A stretch of 15,377 bases of DNA from an uncultured Actinoplanes sp. (GTDB lineage Bacteria; Actinomycetota; Actinomycetes; Mycobacteriales; Micromonosporaceae): the NCBI GenBank assembly GCA_934667465.1, contig CAKUMG010000041.1, positions 1-15,377 on the forward strand. Direction: 5' to 3'. This document shows positions 1 to 6,223 of this stretch, piece by piece. The notes under the pieces were generated by a model. That model ran no database searches and was not told where the DNA came from. It worked only from the letters and a program-made list of their open reading frames with translations. Within the stretch, counting starts at the first letter, position 1. Every line of letters begins with the position of its first letter. The position numbers and the translations under genes are program-made.

Positions 1-331
1 GGAAGCGGATCTTGTGATCAGCGCCAGCGGCACTTCCACCTGGGAATTGCTGTGTCTGGGATTGCCCGCCGCGCTGATCTGGGTCGTCGACAATCAGATC
101 ATCGGGTACGGCCGGACGACCGGCCGCGGACTCGCCGCGGGACTCGGACATCTCCCCGGCCTGCGGGTTCCGGGCCCGGCGGCGGACGAGGCGATGGAAG
201 TGTTGCGCCGCTTGTTGATCGACCCGGCCGAGCGCGAAACGCTTGCCTCCCGCGCGTGGGAGGCGGTGGACGGTCAAGGATGTTCCCGCGTAGCAGATTC
301 GCTACAGAATGTGATCGACACGCGGGCCTGA
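1..331 (+). CDS. pseG: PseG-like UDP-sugar hydrolase, C-terminal part (5' end outside window)
   Basis: Only about 109 C-terminal residues are visible, open from the first base and ending in TGA at 329-331. They read EADLVISASGTSTWELLCLG, then a proline and a DNQ motif. This is the C-terminal GT28/MurG-like nucleotide-sugar-binding region typical of PseG/SpsG proteins (Gly-Ser/Thr-x-TrpGlu, CxGLP, then NQ). PseG releases UDP from UDP-2,4-diacetamido-2,4,6-trideoxy-beta-L-altrose, giving the free sugar used by PseI. The N-terminal domain, with the catalytic histidine of the family, lies outside the window, so activity cannot be judged. A GTG at 14 is internal, not a start, because the conserved motif begins before it. 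About a quarter of the codons end in A/T and TTG is frequent, unlike the very G/C-biased genes to the right. The family call is also supported by PseH and PseI genes at the other end of the window. A related SpsG-type or other GT28-like enzyme is the main alternative. Confidence 0.75.
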   Translation, partial: EADLVISASGTSTWELLCLGLPAALIWVVDNQIIGYGRTTGRGLAAGLGHLPGLRVPGPAADEAMEVLRRLLIDPAERETLASRAWEAVDGQGCSRVADSLQNVIDTRA

Positions 332-455
332 AATACCCTTTACCCGAAAAGCCGAGAACATATTAGTCCAAACGTACATCACCCAAATAGGGCTTTTAAG
401 TTTTCTTGGCATGGCATGGGGTTTTGCGCCCGATTTGGCAGGTAATAATTGCCGC
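332..455 (+). promoter_or_regulatory. AT-rich spacer with putative promoter of the ChW gene
   Basis: This 124-base spacer is conspicuously AT-rich compared with the rest of the window. TAATAA at 443-448, seven bases before the ATG at 456, is a candidate -10 box for a leaderless transcript; no convincing -35 is seen at the usual distance. AAAAGCC (347-353) and GGCTTTT (391-397) are inverted copies around a 37-base loop and are followed by the T-rich AAGTTTTCTT. This could be a weak terminator for the upstream PseG-like gene. Both readings are inference. Confidence 0.4.
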
Positions 456-1055
456 ATGTTCAGCAAATTCCTCCGCAACGCGGCCGTGGTCAGCCTCGCC
501 ACCGCCGCCCTGTCCGCCACCACCTTCGGCACGTCCGCCTCGGCGGCGCCGGCCGTCGAGGCCCCCACAAGCCCGAAGGCCAGCCAGCAGGCTCCCGCGC
601 TGAGCTACCAGGCCCGCGCCTTCCTCAACAACCGCCGCTCCCAGGGCCTGTGCGTCAACGCGCACATCCAGGACATCGGCTGGCAGGGCTGGGAGTGCGG
701 CCGCAACGTCGAGGTCGGCACCACCGGCCAGGGCAAGCGCATCGAGGCGCTCGCGTTCGAGTCGACCCGCCTCGGCGGCGTCTACGCCCAGGCCCACGTC
801 CAGGACAAGGGCTGGATGCGGGTGCAGGGTGGCCAGGACCGCGAGCGGTTCTGGGTCGGCACCACGGGCGAGGCCAAGCGTCTCGAGGCCGTGCGCATCG
901 GCAGCCGCCGGACCCAGATCTGGGCGCAGGCCCACGTCCAGGACAAGGGCTGGATGCGGGCGGACCGCTCGGACCGTCGTGGCCCGGCCGAGGTCGGCAC
1001 CGTGGGCGAGGGCAAGCGTCTCGAGGCCCTGCGCATCGGCGTCGTCGGTCGCTGA
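456..1055 (+). CDS. secreted ChW-repeat (hydrophobic W) protein
   Basis: The product has 199 aa. Residues 1-30 look like a signal peptide: MFSKFLRN, a hydrophobic core VVSLATAALSATTFG, then ASA before APAV. A linker rich in Pro, Ala, Ser and Gln follows. Three ChW repeats (PF07538-like) sit at roughly 65-102, 109-148 and 155-195. Each has the pattern A-H-[IV]-Q-D-[IK]-G-W, then VGT-x-G-[EQ]-[AG]-KR-[IL]-EA. ChW repeats are best known from secreted clostridial proteins, and a binding or adhesion role is generally assumed. No catalytic domain is present, so this is probably a wall- or matrix-associated binding protein. Repeat 1 is the most divergent and holds the only two cysteines, C66 and C81. 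I chose ATG 456 because it opens the signal peptide directly; an in-frame start at 411 would add 15 residues that do not fit one. No Shine-Dalgarno sequence is evident. The transcript ends at the hairpin at 1108-1141. Confidence 0.85.
   Translation: MFSKFLRNAAVVSLATAALSATTFGTSASAAPAVEAPTSPKASQQAPALSYQARAFLNNRRSQGLCVNAHIQDIGWQGWECGRNVEVGTTGQGKRIEALAFESTRLGGVYAQAHVQDKGWMRVQGGQDRERFWVGTTGEAKRLEAVRIGSRRTQIWAQAHVQDKGWMRADRSDRRGPAEVGTVGEGKRLEALRIGVVGR
789..822 (+). repeat. 34-bp direct repeat, copy 1 (inside ChW gene)
   Basis: These 34 bases recur without change at 927-960, exactly 138 bp (46 codons) downstream and in the same frame. They encode the core of ChW repeats 2 and 3. Full identity at synonymous sites suggests a recent internal duplication or gene conversion; ChW repeat 1 has only related sequence. 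Confidence 0.9.
927..960 (+). repeat. 34-bp direct repeat, copy 2 (inside ChW gene)
   Basis: This is the second exact copy of the sequence at 789-822. It encodes the A-H-V-Q-D-K-G-W-M-R core of the third ChW repeat. Confidence 0.9.
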
Positions 1056-1107
1056 AGGTAATTCCTCCGGCCGCTGACGGCGGCCGCTGAGGGTGGTTCG
1101 AACACAC

Positions 1108-1141
1108 ACCGCGGGCGGGAGCTGCAGCTCCCGCCCGCGGT
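1108..1141. terminator. perfect palindromic bidirectional terminator
   Basis: The two 17-base arms are exactly complementary with no spacer (ACCGCGGGCGGGAGCTG and its reverse complement meeting at 1124/1125). The site lies 52 bases after the stop of the + strand ChW gene and 34 bases after the stop of the minus-strand GGDEF-EAL gene. The + strand continues with TTCTCATT. It is very GC-rich with a short T tract, as is common in actinomycete terminators. Its position between two convergent genes suggests it serves both. Confidence 0.8.
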
Positions 1142-1175
1142 TCTCATTGCCCGGCCGTTTGTTCGCGGCGGTGCG

Positions 1176-3410
1176 TCAGGCCCGCACCGAGCGGCCGTAC
1201 CTGTTGTCGGACCAGGCGGCGATCCGCCCGTCGATCTCGTCGGCGGGCAGCGGCCGCGCGAAGTAGTGCCCCTGCGCCTTGCCCGCGCCGAGCAACGTCA
1301 GCTCGCGCGCCTGCGCGATCGTCTCGACACCCTCGGCGATCGTGTCCATGCCGAGCACCCGGGCCAGCCGGAGCACGGCCTGCGCCACCGCCGCGCCCTC
1401 CGCCGAGTTGTCCAGCGTGGCGACGAAGACCCGGTCCAGCTTGAGCAGGTCGATCGGCAGGTGCGTGAGGTTGCTCAGCGACGAGTAGCCCGTGCCGAAG
1501 TCGTCCAGCGCGATCCGGATGCCCTCGTCGCTGAGGATCTGCAGGTGGGCGCGGGGCACCTCGGCGTCGATCAGCTGGTTCTCGGTCACCTCCAGCACCA
1601 GGTGGTTCGGGTTCATCCCGGTCGCCCGGACGATCGCGCGCACCTCGGCGCTGAAGCCGTCCTCCTCGAGCTGGCGCGCCGACACGTTGACGTGCAGCGG
1701 GATCTGCGGCCAGCGGCGCGCATAGGTGCAGGCCTCGTGCAGCACCCACCGGCCGATCTCGTCGATGACGCCGATCCGCTCGGCGAGCGGGATGAACGCC
1801 TCCGCCTCGAGCAGGCCGAGCCGGGGGTGCTCCCAGCGCGCCAGCGCCTCCACCCCGGCCAGCTCCTCGTCGGGCAGCCCGACGATCGGCTGGAACACCA
1901 GGCGCAGCTGGCCCGCCCCGGTCGCCAGGCGCAGCTCGTCCTCCAGCGACGGCCCGTCCCCGCTGCCCATGGTGTCGGCGAAGCACGCGTACCCGTTGCC
2001 GGCGCCGCGCCGCTTGGCGTGGTACATCGCCACGTCCGCGCGGTGCAGCAGCTCGTCGGCGTCGTGCTCGCCCGGCTGGGACAGCGCGATGCCGATGCTG
2101 ACCGAGGCGGGCACCGGCCGCCCGTCGATCATGATGGGCTCGGTGGCCGCGGCGACGACCCGCCGGGCGACCGCCTCCGCGTTGGCCTCGCTGCCGATGT
2201 CGTGCAGCACGACGGCGAACTCGTCGCCGCCCAGCCGGCCGGCCACGTCCGAGCCGAGGATCGCGTTGCGCAGGATCCGCGCCACGCCGATCAGCAGCTG
2301 GTCGCCCGCCTTGTGCCCCTGGGTGTCGTTGACCTGCTTGAAGCCGTTGAGATCCGCGACCAGCACGGCGGTGACCCGGCCGGCCCGGCCGTCGCGCTCC
2401 AGCGCCTGCACCAGGCGGTCGCGCAGGGCGGAACGGTTCGCGAGCCCGGTCAGCCCGTCGGTGGACGCCGCCTGGTCGCTCTCCCGCTGCACGGCGAGCT
2501 GGCGCAGCACCACGAGCCCGGTGATCGCGAAGCCGCCGAGGGTCAGCCCGCTCCACGGGAAGGCGTGCTCCTCCTGCAGGGCCGCGGCCACCATCAGGCC
2601 GTAGCCGACGGCGATCGCCCCGTACGCGATCTTGTTGCGTACCAGGCACTTCTCGGCCAGCGCCGACGCGTCTCCGGGCTCGGTGCGGCGCACGACCGCC
2701 GCGGCGGCCAGCAGCCCGAGCATCGACAGCACGGCGACGCCCTGCCACAGCTCGCTCCGGTCGGTCCCGCTTCCGTGCACCGCGAGGTAGCCGTTCACCG
2801 CGTCGTACCCGAACATGATCAGCACGGCGGCGCCGAGCAGGGTGACCGGGGCGGAGCCCGCCGCCACCGTGCCGCGCCGCAGCAGCCGGCCCACGGCGAA
2901 GATCAGCAGCAGGTCGAGCACCGGGTAGACCGTGGCCGCCACGAGCTCCACGTGCCGCGAGCCGACGTACGGGCCGATCACCAGGTACCACACCGTCATG
3001 GCCGCGGCGGCGCCGGTGATCAGCACGTCGAGCACGGCCTTGCGGCGTTCCAGGGCGGTCACGGTGAGCAGCGGGAACGAGTAGGCCGCCGCGAGCAGCG
3101 CCACCACGATCCCGAGCCGCGGCGCATCCGCCGTCGCGGGGAACGACGTGGTCGCCCCGGGCAGCATGAACAGGGCCAGCGTGACGAGGTGCAGCGGGAA
3201 GACCGCCGCCATGAGCCACCACGCCCGCCGGGCCCGGGCGCCGCTGCCGGAGATCCGCGCGGCTCCCAGCGCGGCCGCGAACCCGATCCCGCACAGCAGC
3301 ACCATGGCCGGCAGCCCGGCGACGTAGACGCCGAGCGGCCCGGTGGCGAACCCGGCGATGCCCAGAGCCCACACCCCGGCGAGCACAGCCAGGAGACGAT
3401 TCCCGTTCAC
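1176..3410 (-). CDS. membrane-bound GGDEF-EAL cyclic-di-GMP protein
   Basis: The product has 744 aa and a GTG start. Residues 1-306 contain about ten hydrophobic segments and form a membrane sensor domain of no family I can name. A GGDEF domain follows: DGLTGLANR, then GRLGGDEFAV with GGDEF at 394-398. An EAL domain comes next, with EAL at 521-523 (VEALARWEHP), NVSARQ, LEVTEN, DDFGTGYSSL (DD at 636-637), LKLDRVF and AEGVET. The catalytic signatures of both domains are intact, so both c-di-GMP synthesis (from two GTP) and hydrolysis (to pGpG) are possible. The inhibitory RxxD site before GGDEF reads LGSD, so the I-site arginine is missing. The gene is divergent from the MFS exporter with a 64-base gap. 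In actinomycetes such proteins tune development and motility; the ligand sensed here is unknown. No clear Shine-Dalgarno sequence precedes the GTG. Confidence 0.93.
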   Translation of the reverse strand: MNGNRLLAVLAGVWALGIAGFATGPLGVYVAGLPAMVLLCGIGFAAALGAARISGSGARARRAWWLMAAVFPLHLVTLALFMLPGATTSFPATADAPRLGIVVALLAAAYSFPLLTVTALERRKAVLDVLITGAAAAMTVWYLVIGPYVGSRHVELVAATVYPVLDLLLIFAVGRLLRRGTVAAGSAPVTLLGAAVLIMFGYDAVNGYLAVHGSGTDRSELWQGVAVLSMLGLLAAAAVVRRTEPGDASALAEKCLVRNKIAYGAIAVGYGLMVAAALQEEHAFPWSGLTLGGFAITGLVVLRQLAVQRESDQAASTDGLTGLANRSALRDRLVQALERDGRAGRVTAVLVADLNGFKQVNDTQGHKAGDQLLIGVARILRNAILGSDVAGRLGGDEFAVVLHDIGSEANAEAVARRVVAAATEPIMIDGRPVPASVSIGIALSQPGEHDADELLHRADVAMYHAKRRGAGNGYACFADTMGSGDGPSLEDELRLATGAGQLRLVFQPIVGLPDEELAGVEALARWEHPRLGLLEAEAFIPLAERIGVIDEIGRWVLHEACTYARRWPQIPLHVNVSARQLEEDGFSAEVRAIVRATGMNPNHLVLEVTENQLIDAEVPRAHLQILSDEGIRIALDDFGTGYSSLSNLTHLPIDLLKLDRVFVATLDNSAEGAAVAQAVLRLARVLGMDTIAEGVETIAQARELTLLGAGKAQGHYFARPLPADEIDGRIAAWSDNRYGRSVRA

Positions 3411-3429
3411 AGCTGACTGTTCGGCCGCC

Positions 3430-3474
3430 TTGAGCCCCTCTTGAGGTCTTTACAGCGCGCGTAGCGTGGCGCTC
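3430..3474 (+). promoter_or_regulatory. putative leaderless promoter of the MFS gene
   Basis: TAGCGT at 3462-3467 lies seven bases before the ATG at 3475, matching the TANNNT -10 pattern of leaderless actinomycete genes. A TTGAGG at 3442-3447 could be a -35, but the 14-base spacer is short. CTTGAG occurs twice (3430-3435 and 3441-3446), 11 bp apart, in this divergent intergenic region. No ribosome binding site is visible before the ATG. Confidence 0.5.
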
Positions 3475-4935
3475 ATGGATCTCCGGTACCGCTCCGCGGC
3501 GGGACGCTGGGTGCTGTTGGCCACCGTGCTCGGCTCGGCGCTGGCCTTCATCGACTCGACAGTCGTGAACATCGCGCTGCCGGAGATCGGCCGCGACCTG
3601 AACGCCGACGCGGCCGGCCTGCAATGGACCGTCAACGGCTATGCGCTCAGCCTCGCCGCGCTCGTGCTGGTCGGCGGCTCGCTCGGCGACAGGTACGGCC
3701 GGCGGCGGGTGTTCGCGATCGGGGTCGCCTGGTTCGCGGTCGCCTCGTTGCTGTGCGGGCTCGCTCAGACGATCGAGCTGCTCATCGCGGCCCGGGTGCT
3801 GCAGGGCATCGGCGGTGCGCTGCTGACGCCCGGGGCGCTGGCGATCCTGGAGGCGTCGTTCACCCGCGAGGACCGGTCGAAGGCGATCGGCGCGTGGTCG
3901 GGGCTGGGCGGGATCGGCGGCGCGCTCGGCCCGTTCCTCGGCGGGTGGCTGGTCGGGCTCGGCAACTGGCGGACGATCTTCCTGATCAATGTGCCGCTGG
4001 CCGTGCTCGTGCTGGCGGTCACGCTGCGGCACGTGCCCGAGTCGCGCAACGAGTCCGCCGAGGCCGGCGTCGACGTGGCCGGCGTCCTCACCGGCGCGCT
4101 GGGGCTCGGCGGGCTGACGTACGGCTTCACCGCCTGGCCCGAACGGGGGCCCGACAGCCCCGAGGTGCTCACGGCCCTGGCGGTGGGCGTGCTCGGCCTC
4201 GCGAGCTTCCTGGTCGTCCAGCGGCGCTCCCGGCATCCGATGCTGCCGCTGCGGATCTTCCGGTCCCGCCCCTTCAGCGGCGCCAACGCGGTGACCTTCC
4301 TCGTCTATGCCGCCAACGGGGGCGTCTTCTTTCTCGTCGTCCTGAACCTGCAGGTGGTGGCCGGTTTCAGCCCGCTCGCGGCCGGACTGGCGCTGCTCCC
4401 GGTCACCGCCCTGATGCTGATCCTCTCGGCGCGTGCCGGGGCGCTGTCCCAGCGGATCGGCCCCCGCCTGCCGATGACGGCCGGCCCGCTCGTCTGCGCG
4501 GCGGCGCTGGTCTGGCTCTCCCGGATCGGCCCGGGTGCCTCCTACCTCACGGACGTCCTGCCGCCCGTGATCCTGTTCGGGCTGGGCCTGTCCCTGCTGG
4601 TCGCGCCGCTCACGGCGACCGCGCTGGGAGCACTGCCGGATGCGTACGCGGGGATCGCCAGCGGTGTCAACAACGCGGTCGCCCGGGCGGCGGGGCTGCT
4701 GTCGGTGGCCGTGCTGCCGCTGGCCGCGGGCATCGGCGCGGGCAGCCTGACCGACGCCGCGGACCTCAGCCCCGCGTACCGCACGGCGATGGTGATCTGC
4801 GCCGCCCTGATGGCCGCGGGCGGCCTCCTCGCGTACGCCCTCGTGCCGTCCCGCATGCCGGCGACCGACGCCCGGTCCTTCTGCGATGTCGCGGGACCAC
4901 CCGTCCGTCCCGTCTCCGACGTGATCCGGCGATGA
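3475..4935 (+). CDS. DHA2-type MFS multidrug exporter
   Basis: The product has 486 aa, the usual size for the 14-helix DHA2 (EmrB/QacA) family of proton-coupled drug exporters. Helix 1 carries the family pattern FIDSTVVNIALPEIGRDL. The loop between helices 2 and 3 has motif A (GSLGDRYGRRRV), helix 4 has AARVLQGIGGALLTPGALAI, and helix 5 has motif C (GGALGPFLGGWLVG), the antiporter signature. Hydrophobic helices continue to about residue 460, followed by a polar tail ending SDVIRR. The substrate cannot be read from the sequence: cationic drugs, dyes or a natural product are all possible. ATG 3475 is preferred over an in-frame GTG at 3466 because it lies seven bases after TAGCGT. No TetR- or MarR-type regulator gene adjoins it; the neighbours are a c-di-GMP protein and a hydrolase. 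Confidence 0.92.
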   Translation: MDLRYRSAAGRWVLLATVLGSALAFIDSTVVNIALPEIGRDLNADAAGLQWTVNGYALSLAALVLVGGSLGDRYGRRRVFAIGVAWFAVASLLCGLAQTIELLIAARVLQGIGGALLTPGALAILEASFTREDRSKAIGAWSGLGGIGGALGPFLGGWLVGLGNWRTIFLINVPLAVLVLAVTLRHVPESRNESAEAGVDVAGVLTGALGLGGLTYGFTAWPERGPDSPEVLTALAVGVLGLASFLVVQRRSRHPMLPLRIFRSRPFSGANAVTFLVYAANGGVFFLVVLNLQVVAGFSPLAAGLALLPVTALMLILSARAGALSQRIGPRLPMTAGPLVCAAALVWLSRIGPGASYLTDVLPPVILFGLGLSLLVAPLTATALGALPDAYAGIASGVNNAVARAAGLLSVAVLPLAAGIGAGSLTDAADLSPAYRTAMVICAALMAAGGLLAYALVPSRMPATDARSFCDVAGPPVRPVSDVIRR

Positions 4936-4975
4936 CGGCCCGCCCGGCGGGTCGTGCCCACCAGTGACGCGTCAC
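4935..4975. terminator. hairpins between convergent MFS and hydrolase genes
   Basis: Bases 4935-4955 can fold into a 9-bp stem with a 3-base loop (ACGGCCCGC / GCGGGTCGT, one G-U pair), starting at the last base of the MFS stop codon. A separate 12-bp perfect palindrome, GTGACGCGTCAC, lies at 4964-4975 over the stop codon of the minus-strand hydrolase. Neither has a T tract. The convergent arrangement makes termination plausible but unproven. Confidence 0.4.
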
Positions 4976-6099
4976 GCGCGGGCGGGGACCGCCGTCCGGT
5001 CCTCGGCGACGGCGTTGTGGATCGTCGCGGCGATGCCCTCCATGGGGTCGTCGTCGGTGGTGCCCAGGTAGTTCTTGGTCACGGCGATCGACAGGTTCAG
5101 CTCCGGGTAGAAGCCGGCCAGGCTGCCGCCGTTGCCGCTCCAGCCGAACCGGGTGCCGCCGAGCTGGGCGACATAGCCCAGCGTCTTCGGCAGGTCCCCG
5201 CCGAACGCCCAGTCCGGGCCCTGGGTCAGCACCGTCGTGACCGTCTTCAGCCGCTCCGGCGAGATCAGGCGGACGCCGTCGACCTCGCCCATCAGCGCCG
5301 CGTACAGGCGGGCCATGGCCCGGGCGCTGACCGTGGCGACCGCCGGGATGTCGGTCTGCATGATGTCGCGGCGGTTCGCCAACGCCGCCTCCGGGCGCAC
5401 GCCGGGCGGCGCGATGTCGTCGAAGTGCTCGATGTTCGCGCTGAGCTGGTCGAGCGCCATCGCCCAGTTGCGGTCCTTGAGCCGGGCGCACCGGTTGAGC
5501 TCCTGCGGCGGCACCCCGAAGAACAGCTCGCGCTCGGCGCCGAGCGGCCGGGCGACGTCCTCGGCCAGCGCCCAGGCGAGCGGCCGCTGCGTCGCGCGCC
5601 GGACGATCTCGCCGATCAACCAGCCGTACGTCCATTCGTGGAAGCCGTGGCGGCTGCCGGGCTGCCACGACGGCGTGGACCCGGCGATGGTCCGGCACAT
5701 CCGGTCCCAGTCCAGGAAGTCCTCCGCCGTGGTGAACGACGGCAGCGTGGGCACGCCCGCCGAGTGGGTGAGCGCGTCCCGCAGCGTGGCGTGCTGCTTC
5801 TCGTGCCGCCCGAACTCCGGCCAGACGTCGGCGATGCGCAGGTCGTAGTCGATCAGGCCGCGCTCGGCCAGCACATGCACCACGGTGCTGGTCAGACCTT
5901 TGCCGGTGGAGAAGCTGAAGAACGGCGTGTCCGGCGTGACCCGCGCACCGGTGGACTCGTCGGCCAGCCCCGACACGGCGTTGACGATCAGCTGGCCGTC
6001 GGCGTACGCGGCGACCTGGACCCCGATCTCGCGGCCGGCGAAGACCAGCGAGTCGATCTGCCGTTGCACCGCGGCCTGGAGGTTCATCCAGTTGCTCAC
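4972..6099 (-). CDS. beta-lactamase-fold serine hydrolase (EstB-like)
   Basis: The product has 375 aa from the GTG at 6099. It belongs to the beta-lactamase/class C, family VIII esterase group (PF00144), whose members act as carboxylesterases, D-amino acid hydrolases or penicillin-binding-like enzymes. The SxxK motif is STGK (S64-K67) in PFFSFSTGKGLTSTVVHVLA. The likely catalytic tyrosine is Y158 in HEWTYGWLIGEIVRR. The third motif, normally H/KxG, reads WSG (320-322) in FGWSGNGGSLAGFYPEL. There is no signal peptide, so it is probably cytoplasmic, unlike true beta-lactamases; resistance should not be inferred. The start is uncertain. Alternatives are ATG 6087 (nearest the conserved LQAAV start of the fold), ATG 6132 and GTG 6168; none has a good ribosome site. 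It is convergent with the exporter and divergent from the sensor kinase. Confidence 0.85.
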   Translation of the reverse strand: MSNWMNLQAAVQRQIDSLVFAGREIGVQVAAYADGQLIVNAVSGLADESTGARVTPDTPFFSFSTGKGLTSTVVHVLAERGLIDYDLRIADVWPEFGRHEKQHATLRDALTHSAGVPTLPSFTTAEDFLDWDRMCRTIAGSTPSWQPGSRHGFHEWTYGWLIGEIVRRATQRPLAWALAEDVARPLGAERELFFGVPPQELNRCARLKDRNWAMALDQLSANIEHFDDIAPPGVRPEAALANRRDIMQTDIPAVATVSARAMARLYAALMGEVDGVRLISPERLKTVTTVLTQGPDWAFGGDLPKTLGYVAQLGGTRFGWSGNGGSLAGFYPELNLSIAVTKNYLGTTDDDPMEGIAATIHNAVAEDRTAVPARA

Positions 6100-6190
6100 G
6101 ATCCCAGCATCCCGCAGCAGCGGTCCCCGCATTGCCGATTCGCGCAAAGGTGGGGTTAGCCCTACCACGGAACCGGAGGTGTACGGGATC

Positions 6191-6217
6191 GAAGCGCGGG
6201 CCGCGCTTCCCTAGGGT
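6191..6217 (+). promoter_or_regulatory. 19-bp palindrome and -10 box of the kinase promoter
   Basis: GAAGCGCGG (6191-6199) and CCGCGCTTC (6201-6209) are perfect inverted repeats with a single spacer base. Two bases later lies TAGGGT (6212-6217), then six bases and the ATG at 6224, so the transcript is probably leaderless. A palindrome filling the space just upstream of the -10 is where an operator that blocks RNA polymerase would sit. The binding protein is unknown. The companion LuxR-type regulator and an unlinked repressor are both possible. Confidence 0.6.
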
Positions 6218-6223
6218 CGGGGT

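Noticed and set aside
1144..4236. Very long open frame (about 1030 codons) on the minus strand spanning the GGDEF-EAL and MFS genes
   Set aside because: The translation is low-complexity and rich in Arg, Gly, Ala and Pro. It overlaps two well-recognised genes in other frames. It is an artefact of high GC content.
4972..6099. Antibiotic resistance pair (beta-lactamase plus drug exporter)
   Set aside because: The hydrolase has no signal peptide and altered second and third motifs. The genes are convergent and not co-transcribed, so a resistance module is not supported.
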